NCBI GenBank assembly: GCA_030077755.1
Contig: JAQJZZ010000004.1
Span: forward strand, 1,426,001 to 1,490,000
From: Filosporella fistucella
Lineage: Eukaryota > Ascomycota > Leotiomycetes > Helotiales
DNA: 64,000 nucleotides
Reading direction: 5' to 3'
How positions within the stretch are numbered: position 1 is the first letter of the stretch; each line of letters opens with the position of its first letter. The position numbers and the translations under genes were made by a program. The notes beneath the pieces are model-generated. The model made no database searches. It saw only the letters and a list, made by a program, of their open reading frames with translations, and had not been told where the DNA came from. Positions 23,725-36,910 of this stretch are shown here, in pieces.

Positions 23725-25181
23725 CTGAACTCCCCGTAAGCGGTCGAGTCTGCCTGTACCCGTGCGTTGTTTAAAAAGGTCGAGCTTGGCCGCTGAGTGA
23801 GAGAAGGCTGAGTTTGACGTACTTGGGACGGTCGTTATGAGCAGTTGAAGCCCAATCAGTATCGTTTTAGCGCCTGTGGGACATTTTGACGCGACCAAAG
23901 GCAAGCTTTTCTTCACCAACATTCAACTCACCTTCCAGTCCTACTCCAATACTTGCCAACATTTGCCGCCGTGAGCAAGCAATGTCAGTATTGCGATATA
24001 CCAACATCCACACCGTCATGGTGTCTTTTCCACTACTGTCGCGGCAATTACGAGAGTGGCACAGCAAGTGCCACAATCAAGGTTCACACAAGATTCACAC
24101 AAGATTCACACAAGATTCACCCGCTGCGTGTTCACAATCGTTTCGCGATTCGCAAGCAGATCTCTCTCAGGGACAGTCTCCAGAGCCCTCGATAGGCATG
24201 AACAACAGGATACACATAGAACAGAAACAGTCGGTATTGTCCACATCTTCAAACGGTGGATATACTTTTCGTATCAACTTCAATTTATCCACCGTATCAT
24301 CTTCTCTCTTCAATCCAGGTTTCAATCCACAATGATCAACACGGGCACTTCTCCTCCACCTCAATCGCAAAGTCATCCTAACAGAGTCACAGCCGCGAGC
24401 AAGGCTCCGCAAGCCTCCGTGATGGCTGTGAAGGCGTTCTAAGTTTCACCACGTTCTCTCTACGCTGATGTTTGGTCGACAATCCTCCGATGTTCTGCCC
24501 TGACAGCTTTGGTAATCTTAATTTATTTCTTACTGTACGTTGATCTACTGGACTCGTCCCTGGCTGTGCATCTCTCTGCATTGCTTTCAGAATGCAGTCA
24601 AGTGCTGTGCTGTGCTGTGACAATTCGACAGCGGGCCGCATGTGCGGGGCCAGCGTTGTTGGCTCTAACGTGGGCGGTTCCAGCAGACTTCATGCGTACC
24701 TTCATTCGCGAAAAGATCCCATTTCAAATATTTGTGCATCTCATTGGGCCTATTGAGTCAAAGAAACCGACCTTGACCTGGCTCTTGGTGGGAATTCTTA
24801 TTGATCCATCGATCGAAACAGAGCCATTTCCGCCCTCCCATCTAGTTGGGACTCTCGACTGAACGTGAGGCATGTGCGGGGGATCCTAGTCTGTCACTGC
24901 TTTCCTTTTTTCTATATCATTCATTTCATACCCAGAATTCGTCATATTTTGGATGGTTTGGATCAACCTTATGGCTCGAGCTCAGCAGTCTCTTTTGTTT
25001 TGGCAAGGAAACTTCTGTAGAGCTTCCATACGGGACGGGCCAAATTTCAAGCGAATGTTATATTTCGGGCATCACCAACACTTGGTCTCATTGTTGGAAT
25101 TGTCGCTTGCATGGTTCTAAGAATATCTCTCTATGGAAAACGTGTCCTGTTGTATACTTGGATTCTAAATTCTCATACGAC
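23725..25181. other. Intergenic stretch between divergent FHA and proline-rich genes
   Basis: About 1.46 kb. It contains an 11-bp tandem repeat at 24083-24120. A 36-codon ATG frame begins at 24331 (MINTGTSPPP) and ends at a TAA near 24442; it could be an upstream ORF or unannotated first exon of the next gene. A long open frame runs into the next gene from 24846, but it is Cys/Trp/Phe-rich and unlike the rest. Confidence 0.5.
24083..24120 (+). repeat. 11-bp tandem repeat, about 3.5 copies
   Basis: The unit TTCACACAAGA is repeated three times without change (24083-24115) and followed by TTCAC. The unit length is not a multiple of three, and the stretch lies between genes. Confidence 0.9.
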
Positions 25182-26529
25182 ATGAATCCATCAACTTCAA
25201 CAGTTACAATGAAGGCAATGCCACATGTTATTACCCAATGGCAATCCGGACAGTTCCCATCGCGAAGCTTCGACAATAGATTGCACGCTAGAAGTCACAG
25301 TTCATCTAACGATTTTCTCAAACCGGTGGCCAATGTTTCCAGAGCGTCCAGAAGTGGCGTGAGACAGACTCCCAGTTTAAGCTTGTTGGCAACTCCAGAG
25401 AATGAACGCTGGGATTTTGGATCGATACGACATATAAGACAGTATTCCTCGGATGTCCCTACCCCGACATCTGCTGTTGAATCGATATTCGAACTCCCCT
25501 CCGGTGGACCTTTTGACTCGCCGAATTCTTCAACTCATTCTTCTTATATCGCTGAATTAGAGGACACGTCGCCGTGTGCCGTTCAGCCCAAATTCGCCGA
25601 GTTTCCAAAGGCAGTCATGCCAGTGGCAACGTCTCATTCCAGTATGGAGTTCAAGAGTGCCGAGATCACAGTAAGTGGGCTTTCGGTTGGGAAAATACAA
25701 GCTAATGTCTTCTCAGTCTCGTGCAGTAATAAAAGTCGTTGACGAGACGATTGCTGCTATCGAGGATACCAATCGCAAACTCCTATCTCGAGCAGTAGCA
25801 GCCGAAGAAGCTGCACAAGCACTACGAGAACAAAATTCCCAGCTCCAATCGAAACTCAAGCATTATAGTGACCGTCACCGGCCAAAGACAGCTCCATCAT
25901 CTCCTCGGAAATCATTGCCACAACCGTCTTCTCCACTACCCCAGAGTAGACGTCACAGGCAAATGCCCAGCCAGATTGATCCAACTCCGCTCTCAGCATT
26001 CAACGCAACCATCGATCAACTGGTCCTCCCCCAGAAACCACGCAATAACAACAAACCCCGCCCACCACCACCTTATCCACCTCCCCGCCAGATCACAGCC
26101 TCAACCTCAACTCCAATCTCACCTCCCTCCCATATGGACCTCGCACCCCGCCCTCCAACAGGCTTCCACACGCCTCAAACCCATCGCCGACCTCCACCAC
26201 TACCTCTAATCTCCCATTCACGCTCACATTCCCACCTCGCTATCTCTGGTCCTATTCCTGGCAGCGTAACCCGCCACGAAGTAACCTTGGATGGCACACC
26301 ATTATCCAACTCTCTGAGGGCCAAAAATATATCGCTCGAAGAAGCAAGAAGGAGAGCGAAGCCTCTACCACCGTTAGGACCAATGAGCCCTAGCGTTTTA
26401 CGGGGTATTGTGGAGATTGGAACACCGGTTGGGGTGGATGAATGGGGGAGAGAGCTGAGAGAGGAAAAGAGGAGGAGAGGGTTCAGTGGATTGTTCAGGA
26501 GGAGGAGGGACAAGGAAACCGTATTTTGA
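25182..26529 (+). CDS. Proline-rich protein with short coiled coil, function unknown
   Basis: Two exons (25182-25670, 25717-26529) give 433 residues, with a clean GTAAGT...CAG intron. I do not recognise a family. The first 160 residues are Ser/Pro-rich and probably disordered. Right after the splice comes a helical stretch of about 50 residues (VVDETIAAIEDTNRKLL, ALREQNSQLQSKLKHYS) that could form a short coiled coil. A strongly Pro-rich region follows (RPPPPYPPPRQ). The end is conserved-looking: LRAKNISLEEARRRAKPLPP, and a basic tail FSGLFRRRRDKE that could bind membrane phospholipid or serve as a nuclear signal. Start chosen at the Met where composition changes from random-looking to Ser/Pro-rich. 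Confidence 0.6.
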
Positions 26530-27395
26530 TGAGAAGGATATAAGAGGTCTCGATAAATGATGGAGTTTGGTGTTCGGATCCGGAACAGTTGGTCTAAGTG
26601 TGGTATACGCTTCAATCATGAGTACATCGATACAATGTTTTTGTTTGTTTCCACAGTATATTTATATCACAACATCGTTACTTGTCTCATCCTAACCTGC
26701 ATGTACCCAATAAATCTCATCTAATATTTCGCTCCTCTACAACTACTTTATTTTCGCCTAGCCCTTTAAAGCTTACCTCCACCATCCCATCCCCGACTTA
26801 GTAAAACTCACCGCCCTCATCATTCCAAGCAAGCAATGATACCCGAGCTACGCAATATGCGATATAAAATTAGAGTGCAGATTACCAGATTTGCAGATTT
26901 CTGGACTAGAACGCGGGGCACCTCGTGTACTCGGTAGCGGGGTTCATCTGAGCTTAGGTGGGGTATAGCATGATGGGGTGAGACGGGAATGGTTTGAGGA
27001 CTGAGATTAGATTCAGATTGGGGCGAGATTAGCGAGTGTGGGGATGAGGGATGGTGATGTGGAATTTGGTTTTGAGGTTGGATATAAGGCTTGCTATGCT
27101 TGTAGCTTTCGGGGAGGGTGTCAAAACAAAGGGGGTTTGCGAGCGAATGATTGTGGTGATGAGAGTAAATACAAACAGACCTCGTATGTACAACACCCAC
27201 TCCTATCTCCTTAGATACCACACTCTCTAATATGTACATCCATCCTTTTCTCCATGTATTCCTTTCCCTTGGTAACCGAGTTCTGTCTCTTATCCCACAC
27301 ATTTCTTTTTTCGACTCCCTCAGCTGGTCTTCCATTTCTACTCTCCTACCTCTCCCACCTCCGACTCAATACACAAAGGCCCCACGACCCACCCA
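26530..27395. other. Convergent intergenic stretch
   Basis: About 0.87 kb between two 3' ends. The frame on the minus strand at 26820-27335 and the one on the plus strand at 27232-27591 show no domain, and the latter is antisense to the beta-glucosidase end. Nothing supported. Confidence 0.55.
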
Positions 27396-29792
27396 TTACA
27401 CAACACTCAAAACACTTTTAACCCTCAAATCCCTCGAGCTAGCCCCAACCTCAACCCTTATATCCCCCTTCGGCACAACCCAATTCTGCCCCGCCGTATC
27501 CCAATACGCGATATCCTTCCTCCTCACCTGCAAAACCACATTCTTAGTCTCCTTACTCGCTAAAGCAACCTTCTCAAAGCCACGTAGTTGACGGATAGGT
27601 GTTGCTGGGGCGGAAGAAGGGAGACCGATGTACAGTTGTGCTACCTCGGAGGCTGTAACGTTGCCTGTGTTTTGGAGCGTGAAGGAGATTGTGGCGATGG
27701 TGTCGAAGAGACTGGATGCACCGCCTGAGATTACGGTACCTGTTGCTGGGCCAGAAGAGAGGGAAGAGGTGGGCGTTATGGTTAGGTTTGTGTAGGTGAA
27801 TGTTGTGTATGCTGGAATTTCTGTTAGTGGGGATTACACAATGGATACCTTCGAAGAAGATATGAAGACTGGACTTACACAACCCAAACCCAAATTCATA
27901 TCGCGGTGCAATACCATTCTTATCCAAAGCTCTATAATCGATGAATAGACCCTCAGCGAAATTATCTGTCATGGCTTGAATCGTCGTCCCATAATCACTA
28001 GCTTTCTTCGCAATACTATATGGTAGCTTTCCACTTGGCGCCACATCACCATATAGTACATCGGCTAAAGCATTACCGGCTTCTTGACCGGGTAATCCAG
28101 CCCAGACTATAGCTTTCACATTCTCCAAATCGGCAAAAGCTTCGAGAATAATGGGTCCAACCGTATGAACAATCACAATTGTGTTTTTGTTCACGGCCGC
28201 GACTGCCTTCACCAGATCGGCGCCGGAATGCCATGCATTAAGATCGTTGCGGTCGCCTGCGTTTAACTCGACAGTGATGTACCCTTCCCCGGAATCGGCC
28301 GTGATGAATACGAGTGCTATGTCTGCTTTTTGGGCAGCGGTAGCACCAGATGAGCTGGTGTCTGTGGTAGAGGAGGTGATGGTTGTGCCGTCTGCTTGGG
28401 CACGTTTGGTTATTGCGTCGAGTGGAGCGGAGAGATACTGTTATTATTAGATGGCAGGCGCAGTGAGTGGGATTGCGAGAGAGCAAAACCTACAGGTAGA
28501 GTAGCGGTTCCAGAACCCCAACCCATTGCTAGTGTACCTGTGTTACAGCCAAAATCAACACAAGAATTGATGCCTTTTGGATTGTTGACCGCGCTTGAGC
28601 CGATGACTGCAATGCTCTTCGGCTTTTTCAGGGGGAGAATGTTTCCTGTGTTTTTCAAGAGCACGATTCCATCTCGGGCAACAGCTCTAGCAATTGTGCC
28701 ATGTGTACCTTGGACATTCTGGCCACCTGTGCCGGCTTTGTTGATTATCGTGCTTGGGTAGCCAGAATCTTGCTTTGTCAAGTACCAAGCAGCAAGAATA
28801 CGCTTTACCATGTCATCAAGACGAGCGGAGGAGACTTGGCCACTAGATACAACATTCTTAAGATTGTCCCGCCAGAAGGGGTTCTTTCCTAACGAATCGG
28901 TACCTGTAAATGTTAGAGACTAATCTCGACGAATCTGGCTATTGGGAAGGCAATTACCTGGCATTTCCATGTCGAGACCAGCATTTGCCGACTCCGCATT
29001 ACTATGCTGAGCATTCCAATCCGTGACCACATATCCTTTGAATCCCAACTCTTTCTTCAATAAGTCAGTCAAAACATGGGAGTTCTCGCATGCCCATTTC
29101 CCACCCAACTTATTGTACGAACACATGACAGAAGCAACATTTGCCTTGACAGCTTCGGCAAACGGCCACAGATAGAGCTCATGCATTGTCCGGTCATCAA
29201 TGATTGAGTTCATCGTTTCCCGATTTTTCTCTTGCTCATTTCCGATGAAATGCTTCGCGCAAGCTTGTGCACCACCATCCTGGATGCCCCCAATTGTCTG
29301 CTCCATCGCCACTCCAGCGAGATACGGATCAACCCCAAATCCCTCCCAATTCCGCCCACCTTGAGCGAATTGTCCAAGTGGACCAGACACAGGACCCAAG
29401 ATGACATTGACTCCTAAAGCTTTCGATTCTTCTCCAATTCCTCTTCCACGATCATGCATCAACTTCCTATCCCACGTGCTCGCAGCTTGAATTCCCGGAG
29501 GGAATGCCGTATTCCCCGTAGCAGTTCTCACACCCAGAGGACCATCTTGCAAACACAAGGAGCGAAACCCAATGGAGGTAGCAGATCCCGTGTTTCCAGC
29601 ACAAGCTCCTTTTCCCCACCCAATCCCAGTGACAATACCTAACTTGTCCGTCTGGGAAAGCTTGCCTAAGGCTGTTTGAGCTTTAGTGTAAGCAGCATCC
29701 CAATCACCTGCGAAGCCTTGAGCGGAAGCTATGGCCGAAGAGGCTGAAACGAGGACGACGGCTAAAAGAGAATTAAAGTTTGGACGCCACAT
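27396..29792 (-). CDS. Secreted GH3 beta-glucosidase
   Basis: Four exons (29792-28958, 28903-28494, 28437-27879, 27811-27396) give 739 residues. A signal peptide of about 24 residues (SLLAVVLVSASSAIASA) precedes QGFAGDWDAAY. GH3 N-terminal domain: LQDGPLGVR, GRNWEGFGVDPYL, AKHFIGNEQE, VMCSYNKLGG. The nucleophile is Asp258 in YVVTDWNAQHS. GH3 C-terminal domain: ARDGIVLLKN, IAVIGSSA, WAGLPGQEAGNALADVLYG. The fibronectin-like end follows FGFGLSYTTFTYTN, which is restored only by splicing at 27879/27811, so the exon border is well supported. It should cut terminal glucose from cellobiose or beta-glucans outside the cell. Length and lack of extra modules fit the shorter fungal GH3 group. Confidence 0.93.
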
Positions 29793-30604
29793 GATGCTTT
29801 ATGGGAATCAAGTGCCGGACGGGGACATTGAATTTGGGTACTGAGAAGTGAGAGCAGCATGTGTCCCTTTTATGTATCGAATCTGCTGCCATGTCGCTGG
29901 CGGAGTGATCATTTCGTGACGATTTGAAAATATTTAGCCGCATGGTTTTGCGGGGAAACTGATGAAGCCTCGTGATGGGTAAAGATGAATGAGTACATTA
30001 AGTGGATTCCTGGTTCCTTGCGATTTCCTTGGTACGGAGGTACATCGCCGTCGACGAAAGCCGTAACTGAATGCATATACTTGACTTTTAAAGAAGGACG
30101 CCAAGTCTCTCACCTGGAGAGATGTGCATGAAAGTACATGTTGGGATCGCTACCGATGACAACCGTGTAAATCAGATATTAAATATGAATGACCCTACTT
30201 GATTCCCCAGGAGAAAATGAGGTGTTGCAAGAAAATCTGACCTTGGAAGTAGTCGTGGCGTAAGACATCTTCTGGATACTGAATATTCATTCCAGAAGTA
30301 GATCCAGGCAGGGTGATATTCTTCGAAATGTCCTGAATATTATGCATCATCGAGAAGAAGTTGCCCACAAGAAAGCTAGAAAGACGTAGTCCTTGTACCT
30401 GGGTCAGATTTTAAAACAACAAAATGAGGAAGCTCGATCGATGTGGATGCTGCTTCCCCGGAAAACGATCAAGAATCTGGAAGGAGGTCGCAACAGGTGG
30501 CTGGGGATATGCTTATGTAAGCCACACTCCACAATTTATATCCTCCAAATTCACGATGCTCCGACCTTCGCCGATTGCTGGAGATTCTTGGCATAAAAAA
30601 CAGG
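29793..30604. other. Divergent promoter stretch
   Basis: About 0.8 kb between the starts of the beta-glucosidase and the F-box gene. One GCGGGG match to the CreA consensus lies near 29950. Frames at 30393-30645 are unlike proteins. Nothing else supported. Confidence 0.5.
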
Positions 30605-32117
30605 ATGAAAACCTCAATACTTTCCGTTCCAGTCGAACTTCTTAATCGAATATTCGAGCACTGCGACGACTTCTCCCAAGTCATCGCACTTGCATCAACA
30701 TGCAAACGAACACATTCAGCATGGGTCACGAACTCACCAAGAATCATCTGGAATGTTGCCAGTACCCATATCCGTTCTTTTGACGATGCCTTGATGGCGG
30801 TAAATATTTGTTTCTCTACTATTTGTGTAAAGTCGGAGACTAAGAAGCCCCCAGGTACGAGCAACGGCCAATGTATTGGACGCATACAAAGAAGGAATCC
30901 TTCCTCCTGCCGTCACCATGCCCTCTCTGAGTGGAAATGTTAAGCTTCCAAGCCTCGCTGAGCTCAAGGAAGTGTTAAATATGCAACACTTAGTTCGGTG
31001 CATCGAGTACATGTATTTCCACTCCACGCAAACAGAACAACACTCCGCGGATTCGCTGTTCGACACATCTAGGTATCCCGCAGCACGAAGACAATTCCCA
31101 GAGATGTTGCAAGCAGAGCTCCCAGGGGAGAGAAATGAAACAATGGATTCATTTCGAGATTTATTTTACAGAGCCATGTATCGATTACTACTTGCCGGCG
31201 CTGTCCTTGCTAGAGCTTATATGACACCCCTTTTCCAAGCTAGGGCGGAAGGCGGCAAGAGCGCATTCTTCATGCGTTTCGGGATTGACTACTGGGCTGA
31301 AGATATAGATGATTCTGAGGCCTCCATGCCAACAGAAGCAGACATTGCGTACCTTCGTCATTTTCCAGTGTATAATTTCGACGTCTCAGACTGGAGCGAA
31401 CTTGGACAGTGGAGGAACGAAGAGTATGAAACATGCTTTGGACCATTTGCTTCCTGGATTATCGAAGATGGTAGAAAGAGACAAAATGTTGAGCCTCAAG
31501 TTCCAGAAGTCGTGGAGCCGGCATGGGCTGAAAACAGCGCAGATATCGGTGCCGTGAGAGAGTTAATGCTTCTTCTGGTCGCGTATGATCACTTCAATGT
31601 GCATTTTCAGAACGAGGGGAGCTCGCGAGGGGGGCCATACTTGCAGAAATTGGGGAACAGATTTGTCACTATTGTGCGATTTGGCTATTTCCAAGTCGAG
31701 GAAGTCACAATGCCAGCGGCCGTTGAGGACCTCACGGATGATGTTCTTTACGCACAATACCACCCCTCATTGAAAGGCACAGAAGGCGAGGATATCCCTT
31801 CTCAGTTTGATGTCTCCTATACCATGTGGTTGCTGAAGCAGCAAGTCAGAGAGATCGGCGCTATCTACCGAGGAGACAATCCGCCCCCACCTCCGATGCT
31901 TGAATTGTGGAATTTTGCCCTGAGACATTACCTCAAGTTAGGTTTCAAGTCTGGGACTTTCAAGATTCCTCTAGGGCCTTCAGGAATGGGACTAGATTTC
32001 AGGAACAGCACATGGTACAAAGAAGTGGGTGGAGGCGAGATCTTTCGCAATCCGAACTGGGCTGCTGTACAGAAGTATAAACCTGGGGTACTGTCTTGGG
32101 AGCCCGAAAATGATTGA
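30605..32117 (+). CDS. F-box protein with unknown C-terminal region
   Basis: Two exons (30605-30799, 30855-32117) give 485 residues. The start at 30605 places an F-box at residues 6-45: LSVPVELLNRIFEHCDD, VIALASTCKR, HSAWVTNSPRIIW. The remaining 440 residues are acidic and aromatic-rich (YWAEDIDDSEAS, GQWRNEEYETCFGPFASWI) with no known repeat; this layout is common in large fungal F-box families. It probably recruits a substrate to an SCF ubiquitin ligase. The intron is GTAAAT...CCAG and keeps the frame. The substrate cannot be inferred. Confidence 0.75.
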
Positions 32118-32315
32118 TTCTATTTAACGAAGTTTTGGTCAGGCAGATAGACGGATTTACAAGAATCGATTTTACATTCGACTGAGGAGACCACCATTAA
32201 CTATGCTGACACAAATGAAATCTTAAGAGTATATACTTGAATTATACATGTGTTGTAAGTGTCCACGCCAAGAATTTTGCCATATTCGGTGCCTTGTTAC
32301 CCCCAAGCACCTAGC

Positions 32316-35300
32316 TCATTCCCTCAAGTAACAATTGTGCTTGATTGTCTTTTCCATATTGTCCTCATTCCTCTTGAAAGTCGCGCCAATAGCTGACAAA
32401 TCATCGCTGCTGATAACTCTCTTTGCAGCAGCTAAGCCGGCATATTCGCTAGGAGTCTTTGACCTGCCCAGCGTAAGAGCACTTAATATTTGCATGGGCG
32501 CAGATGTTGGCTCAGCCACAATGCCTTGAATGGCCAAAGCTACATTTCCGGCAGCAGCCGCGATCTCGAAGGCGCCATCGATGAGTCCAAGTGCAGGTCC
32601 GATACCAGTTTCATCGAGGAAAGGAATGAGAGCGAAAACGATAGCAAGAATCTCGAGGATAAGCGCAATTTTCTTTTGTTTCTTCTCCTTTGCTCCGATA
32701 GCTTTGACTGAGCCCATACCTGATAGGGCTTGCGAGATCATGAAGACAGGCATTGAGAGCACCTCTAACACATCACCTGTTCCGTTATTCCATGTGCCTA
32801 AAGCTATTTCCATCTGTCTGGCCAAGATAGTATCTTGCATGTTTCCAATATTGGGCATGGCTTGTGTGACAATGTCCTTGGGGTTTGTAGGTTTGAAATC
32901 CTTTGCAGCTTTTGGGTATCCCACATTCTTCAGCATAGTGTCTATGCAGGGCCCATGGCCGCTGCATCTGAGATTTTCTTCCGTATTGCTTGTACCAAAC
33001 ACAACCCAAGATCTGTCGATGCTATACTTTTTTGCTAGCTCTTTGAAGAAGCCATCCTCGTCCTTGATTGTGTATGTTATTGTGGCGTGACCGGGAAGTG
33101 CTGTTTCCCTCCATGAGATCGGACAAGGTTGCGAGATGGTCTTCTTGTGTCCTTCATATTTGCAGTCGAAATATTTCTGTCCATCTCCTCCATTGGGATT
33201 CCTCGAAGTTGCAATCGCCATAAATTGGCCCAGGGCATCTGGGACCATTTCCTTGATGTAATCTACGTAGTAGCCAAAGAGGCCATCGTATCCCTTGTTG
33301 ACGGCAGTGTAGTTTGTAACTTCTGCGCTGAGCATATTGCTCAGGACTTGAAGTGAATAGTACGAGGCGCAATTACCATTGAAGCTTGAGCTTGCTGCTT
33401 GAATTGCATCAAGACTGTCGAATTCGAGTGTGTAGTCACAAAATGTGTCCATCATGCACCAAGGATCAGTACTTTCATCGTTACATCCATCCTCACCGGA
33501 TGAGGAATCGTCTGCATATGCAGCAAGGGCACTCCAGAATGGATGGCTATCAAGCTGGGTGTTGTTTGCAGCGTAAATGACCTGTTCGTTATATGTATCG
33601 CTGACCATCTCAACCGAACCGATGGTAATTAAATTCCAGAAATAGAGTCCGCTATTATAACCCTGATCATTGACAAGTCTCTGCTGGCAATTTTGATTAT
33701 CGACGCAGATACTTTGATCATATGCATCGAACCAGGAATACAAGCCTGCACCAGCAATAGTGAGGTTAGTGGTACCAGAAAGCATGACTGCCCATGAGAA
33801 GTTGCACATCAGATCAGTACCAACACAAGTGTTTGGATCGTCTGGAAAGCTGGGATCATTATTGAAAAGTCCGATGGTAGCACCAAAGGGACCAGGCGAC
33901 TCAGTTGCAACTGCATATTGGAAGTACGGGGATTCTGTCTGAATCATACCAGCAAATGTGTTGATTGATTGAACGAAATTGTACTGTCGTAAAGGTTAGC
34001 GATAAACTGGTAGATGTGTTGAGGCAGAATATGCGCCAAGAGAGTGGTGGTCCACCCCTGCTGGGAGACGCACGATAGAACACGGCAAAGGAATGATTAT
34101 TTCTGACCTGGTATAGAATCGAGTGTTCAGATGAGGTACCGATGAGCCAAGTTGGCCCAGGAGATTCAATAAGGATGCCTCTGGCAGCAGCAACGGTAAC
34201 TTGCTTGTTAGTTGGGTCGTCTATATCATGGTCTGCCACCCAAGCCCACACATTCTCGAAATATCCATTTGAGTTGTTGGTAAGGTGCATCATCATCGAG
34301 GCTGCTATACATCCCGTGGGTATCAAAGGCTGAGGGGGGCATTGCGCAACCTGCAACTCGGTGCCAATCGCTCCACCGACACGGAAGTGAGCATCCCACA
34401 TCCCGACGGAACCTTGAGTCTCTGCTTGTACATTCCACTCCATCATTACCAGACCGGGAAGCGCTCCAATAGAGGTGAAGAGCATATCAGATATCTCTAC
34501 TGTACCGATATCATTAGGGTTACCAACACGTACCATGACCTGAGGATTCGAAGCGTCAGCAAAGAAAGTGCCAGAGGCGACAATCTGTGACCACACTTGT
34601 CCAGTCATTCGGGTGTTAGGTGGAATTGTGATTGTTGAAGTGACCCTATAAGAGCCAGCGGGGAAGAATATCAGATTGCTTTTTGTCTACGCTTTGTCAG
34701 TATATCCGGGCTGATGACAGACGCCTCACTTACAGCAAGTGCAAGCGTGGCTTGGATAGCAGCAGTATCGTCAGTGACACCATCACCCACGGCTCCATTG
34801 TCCTTCACACTGATGATGGATCCAGTGTCAAGACCCTCATACTGTGGTCTACTCTTCCCAAAGTAGTTGTGCCGGAACCAGGGCAGGGAGGTAAAATCCA
34901 AAAGCGCAGGCGCTGGCTCGGCAACATTGGCGGTGTACGTGCCCACCTTACCGTTTTTACCAACATTTCCAACAACCACGAATTTGGTATTTTCAGCCGG
35001 AATAGAAACGCTGAAGCCATCTGAGAAAGCGATCATTGTGCCCACATTACGAACGCCAATGTTATCGAGCGTAATAATGCTAGAGCCCATTACAGTACTT
35101 TTCATAGACCTAGCATCAATTGCCGTGGTTGTGCCATCGAATAGAGAGTCCATCACGTATATCGAACCTGGTGTACTAAGAGAGTTTTCCTCAGCTGGAG
35201 GGATCAGAAGGAAACCAATTGGTGTACCGCCAGAGAACGTGAGACCAGACCAAGTCCAGCCCCAATCCCACATCAAGCATACACCCGCTGTTTGTTGGGC

Positions 35301-36910
35301 ACTAAATTCGAAGTTCCGGACTGTATACTGCTGGTTTCCGCCATCTTGGAAATACAACGTCAGCGAAGTGTTCGCTAGTAGACGCTCTGTGGAAGTCCAG
35401 GAACGTATTGCGGGGAGGGAACTCACAAATTCCATATTTCCCACCACTTATGTAGACATCAGACATAAAACCACCGCTGCCGTTTTCAGTGAACAATCCC
35501 ATCTGCGTGCTGTCTTGCGAATGGCTCATATAAATATACACGTTTGTCATAGACGTGGCTTGTGCGACTTGCCAGTGGAAACCAGCAGCTTTGAGTGTTG
35601 TGGTCACCGATATATCAATCATGAAATTTCGAACTTGTCGATAGAAATTCGATTGCTAATCAGTAGCTTTAGTGCTCTAGGTCAATCTAAATGGAGGGAC
35701 GACCAACCTCAATATACCATTCACCACCACTTGCATTTTCAATATATACATCGCTTTGAATGGCACCTGAAGACAAATCAACTAGTTTTCCGGGATTTAG
35801 GATGGGAAAGCTAACCAAGACCAATAAAGTTCTGGGTGGTTTTGATGATCGGTAAATCGTTTGGCTATTGAAAAAAAAATCAGTACAAAAGCGAAACAAT
35901 CAATTAGATGGAGTAACATACGTTTCCCACAAGCTGAGTATAATAATAGGCATTGATAGGTGTTGAAATCAGATATGTACCGGAAGGGAAGTAAATCAAA
36001 GTTCCTTTGACTGCCGAAGATTCACAGCCGGCGCCGCAATTGCTTTGATAGTCGATAGCACGATTAATCGCAGCCGTATCATCTGTGATGCCATCTCCCT
36101 TCGCGCCAAACAATGGGTCGGTGACATCACGAAAGACCTAGTCTAAGTCAGCCAAGAAGACAGAATTTGTGTACAACAAATTGTGGTTAAACCTACCATA
36201 TATGAATCATCATGTCCCATGGGAGCATGACCGGTACGAGCAACATTCGGAACCCACTACAAGGTGTCAGTACCACAATATTTCAATACCATATCAAGCG
36301 AGCAGTCTGAAACCTGCTTGGAAGCTAATTATAGCAAAATCTGAGGGGAACGAAGGAAAATATTGCGTACGTATGGATTTCCATGCGAGAGCCGCCCGTA
36401 CCCGGGATCTCCGAACGCTCTCTTGGTAGTATTTGTAGCAGCGTTGAACTTCTTCATATACGAAGGTTGTTGATACTTCCTATGCAGAGTTCCATTTGCG
36501 TGTTGTGCAGCAGCATTGACTTCGGCGATGAGCGAGGCAGCCGCAAGCACCGTTGAGTTGAGACTTGGTGCGGAAGGCTCATCATGTCTCTTCCTGTTGG
36601 ATGATTTAGCTCCATGGCTATTGCGTGAGAGGTAGCCATTTCGTTTTGGATGCGCGATTCGATAACTGTTATATATGTTTTGTTGAGCGATAGCCTCATC
36701 TACGATCTTCTGTGCTTGCTTAACCTGAGAGTCGGAAACATTTTGACGCTTATGTATGTGATGTGAGTTGAGTGCACGTATCTGATGAGGAAGATGGACA
36801 GGCTCGTTGGATTCTGATGAACACTGGGCTACAAAAACCAAGAAAGAAACAATAATCGCATAAAGGAGGGTGGTGCGTTGGAAAGTTCGCTGCAATGAGG
36901 AAGCCGCCAT
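32316..36910 (-). CDS. GH55 beta-1,3-glucanase with killer-chitinase-like C-terminal module
   Basis: Nine exons (36910-36371, 36256-36197, 36137-35922, 35864-35816, 35766-35708, 35655-35427, 35374-34734, 34686-34108, 33983-32316) join in frame to 1346 residues. Met36910 gives a signal peptide (LLYAIIVSFLVFVAQC). After a basic pro-like region come two pectate-lyase-3-type beta-helix modules, each opened by the GH55 repeat: FGAKGDGITDDTAAIN (about 210) and NGAVGDGVTDDTAAIQ (about 577). The end of the GH55 part is YNFVQSINTFAGMIQTESPY. Residues from about 950 on exceed the usual GH55 length. They contain DPWCMMDTFCDYTL, NYTAVNKGYDGLFGYYVDY, CSGHGPCIDTM and a hydrophobic helix pair before a final Cys. 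I recall this layout from the C-terminus of subgroup C (killer-toxin-like) chitinases. It should act on wall beta-1,3-glucan outside the cell. Confidence 0.83.

Noticed and set aside
24081..24120. Possible CRISPR-like array
   Set aside because: The 11-bp units are directly adjacent with no spacers, and the genome is eukaryotic.
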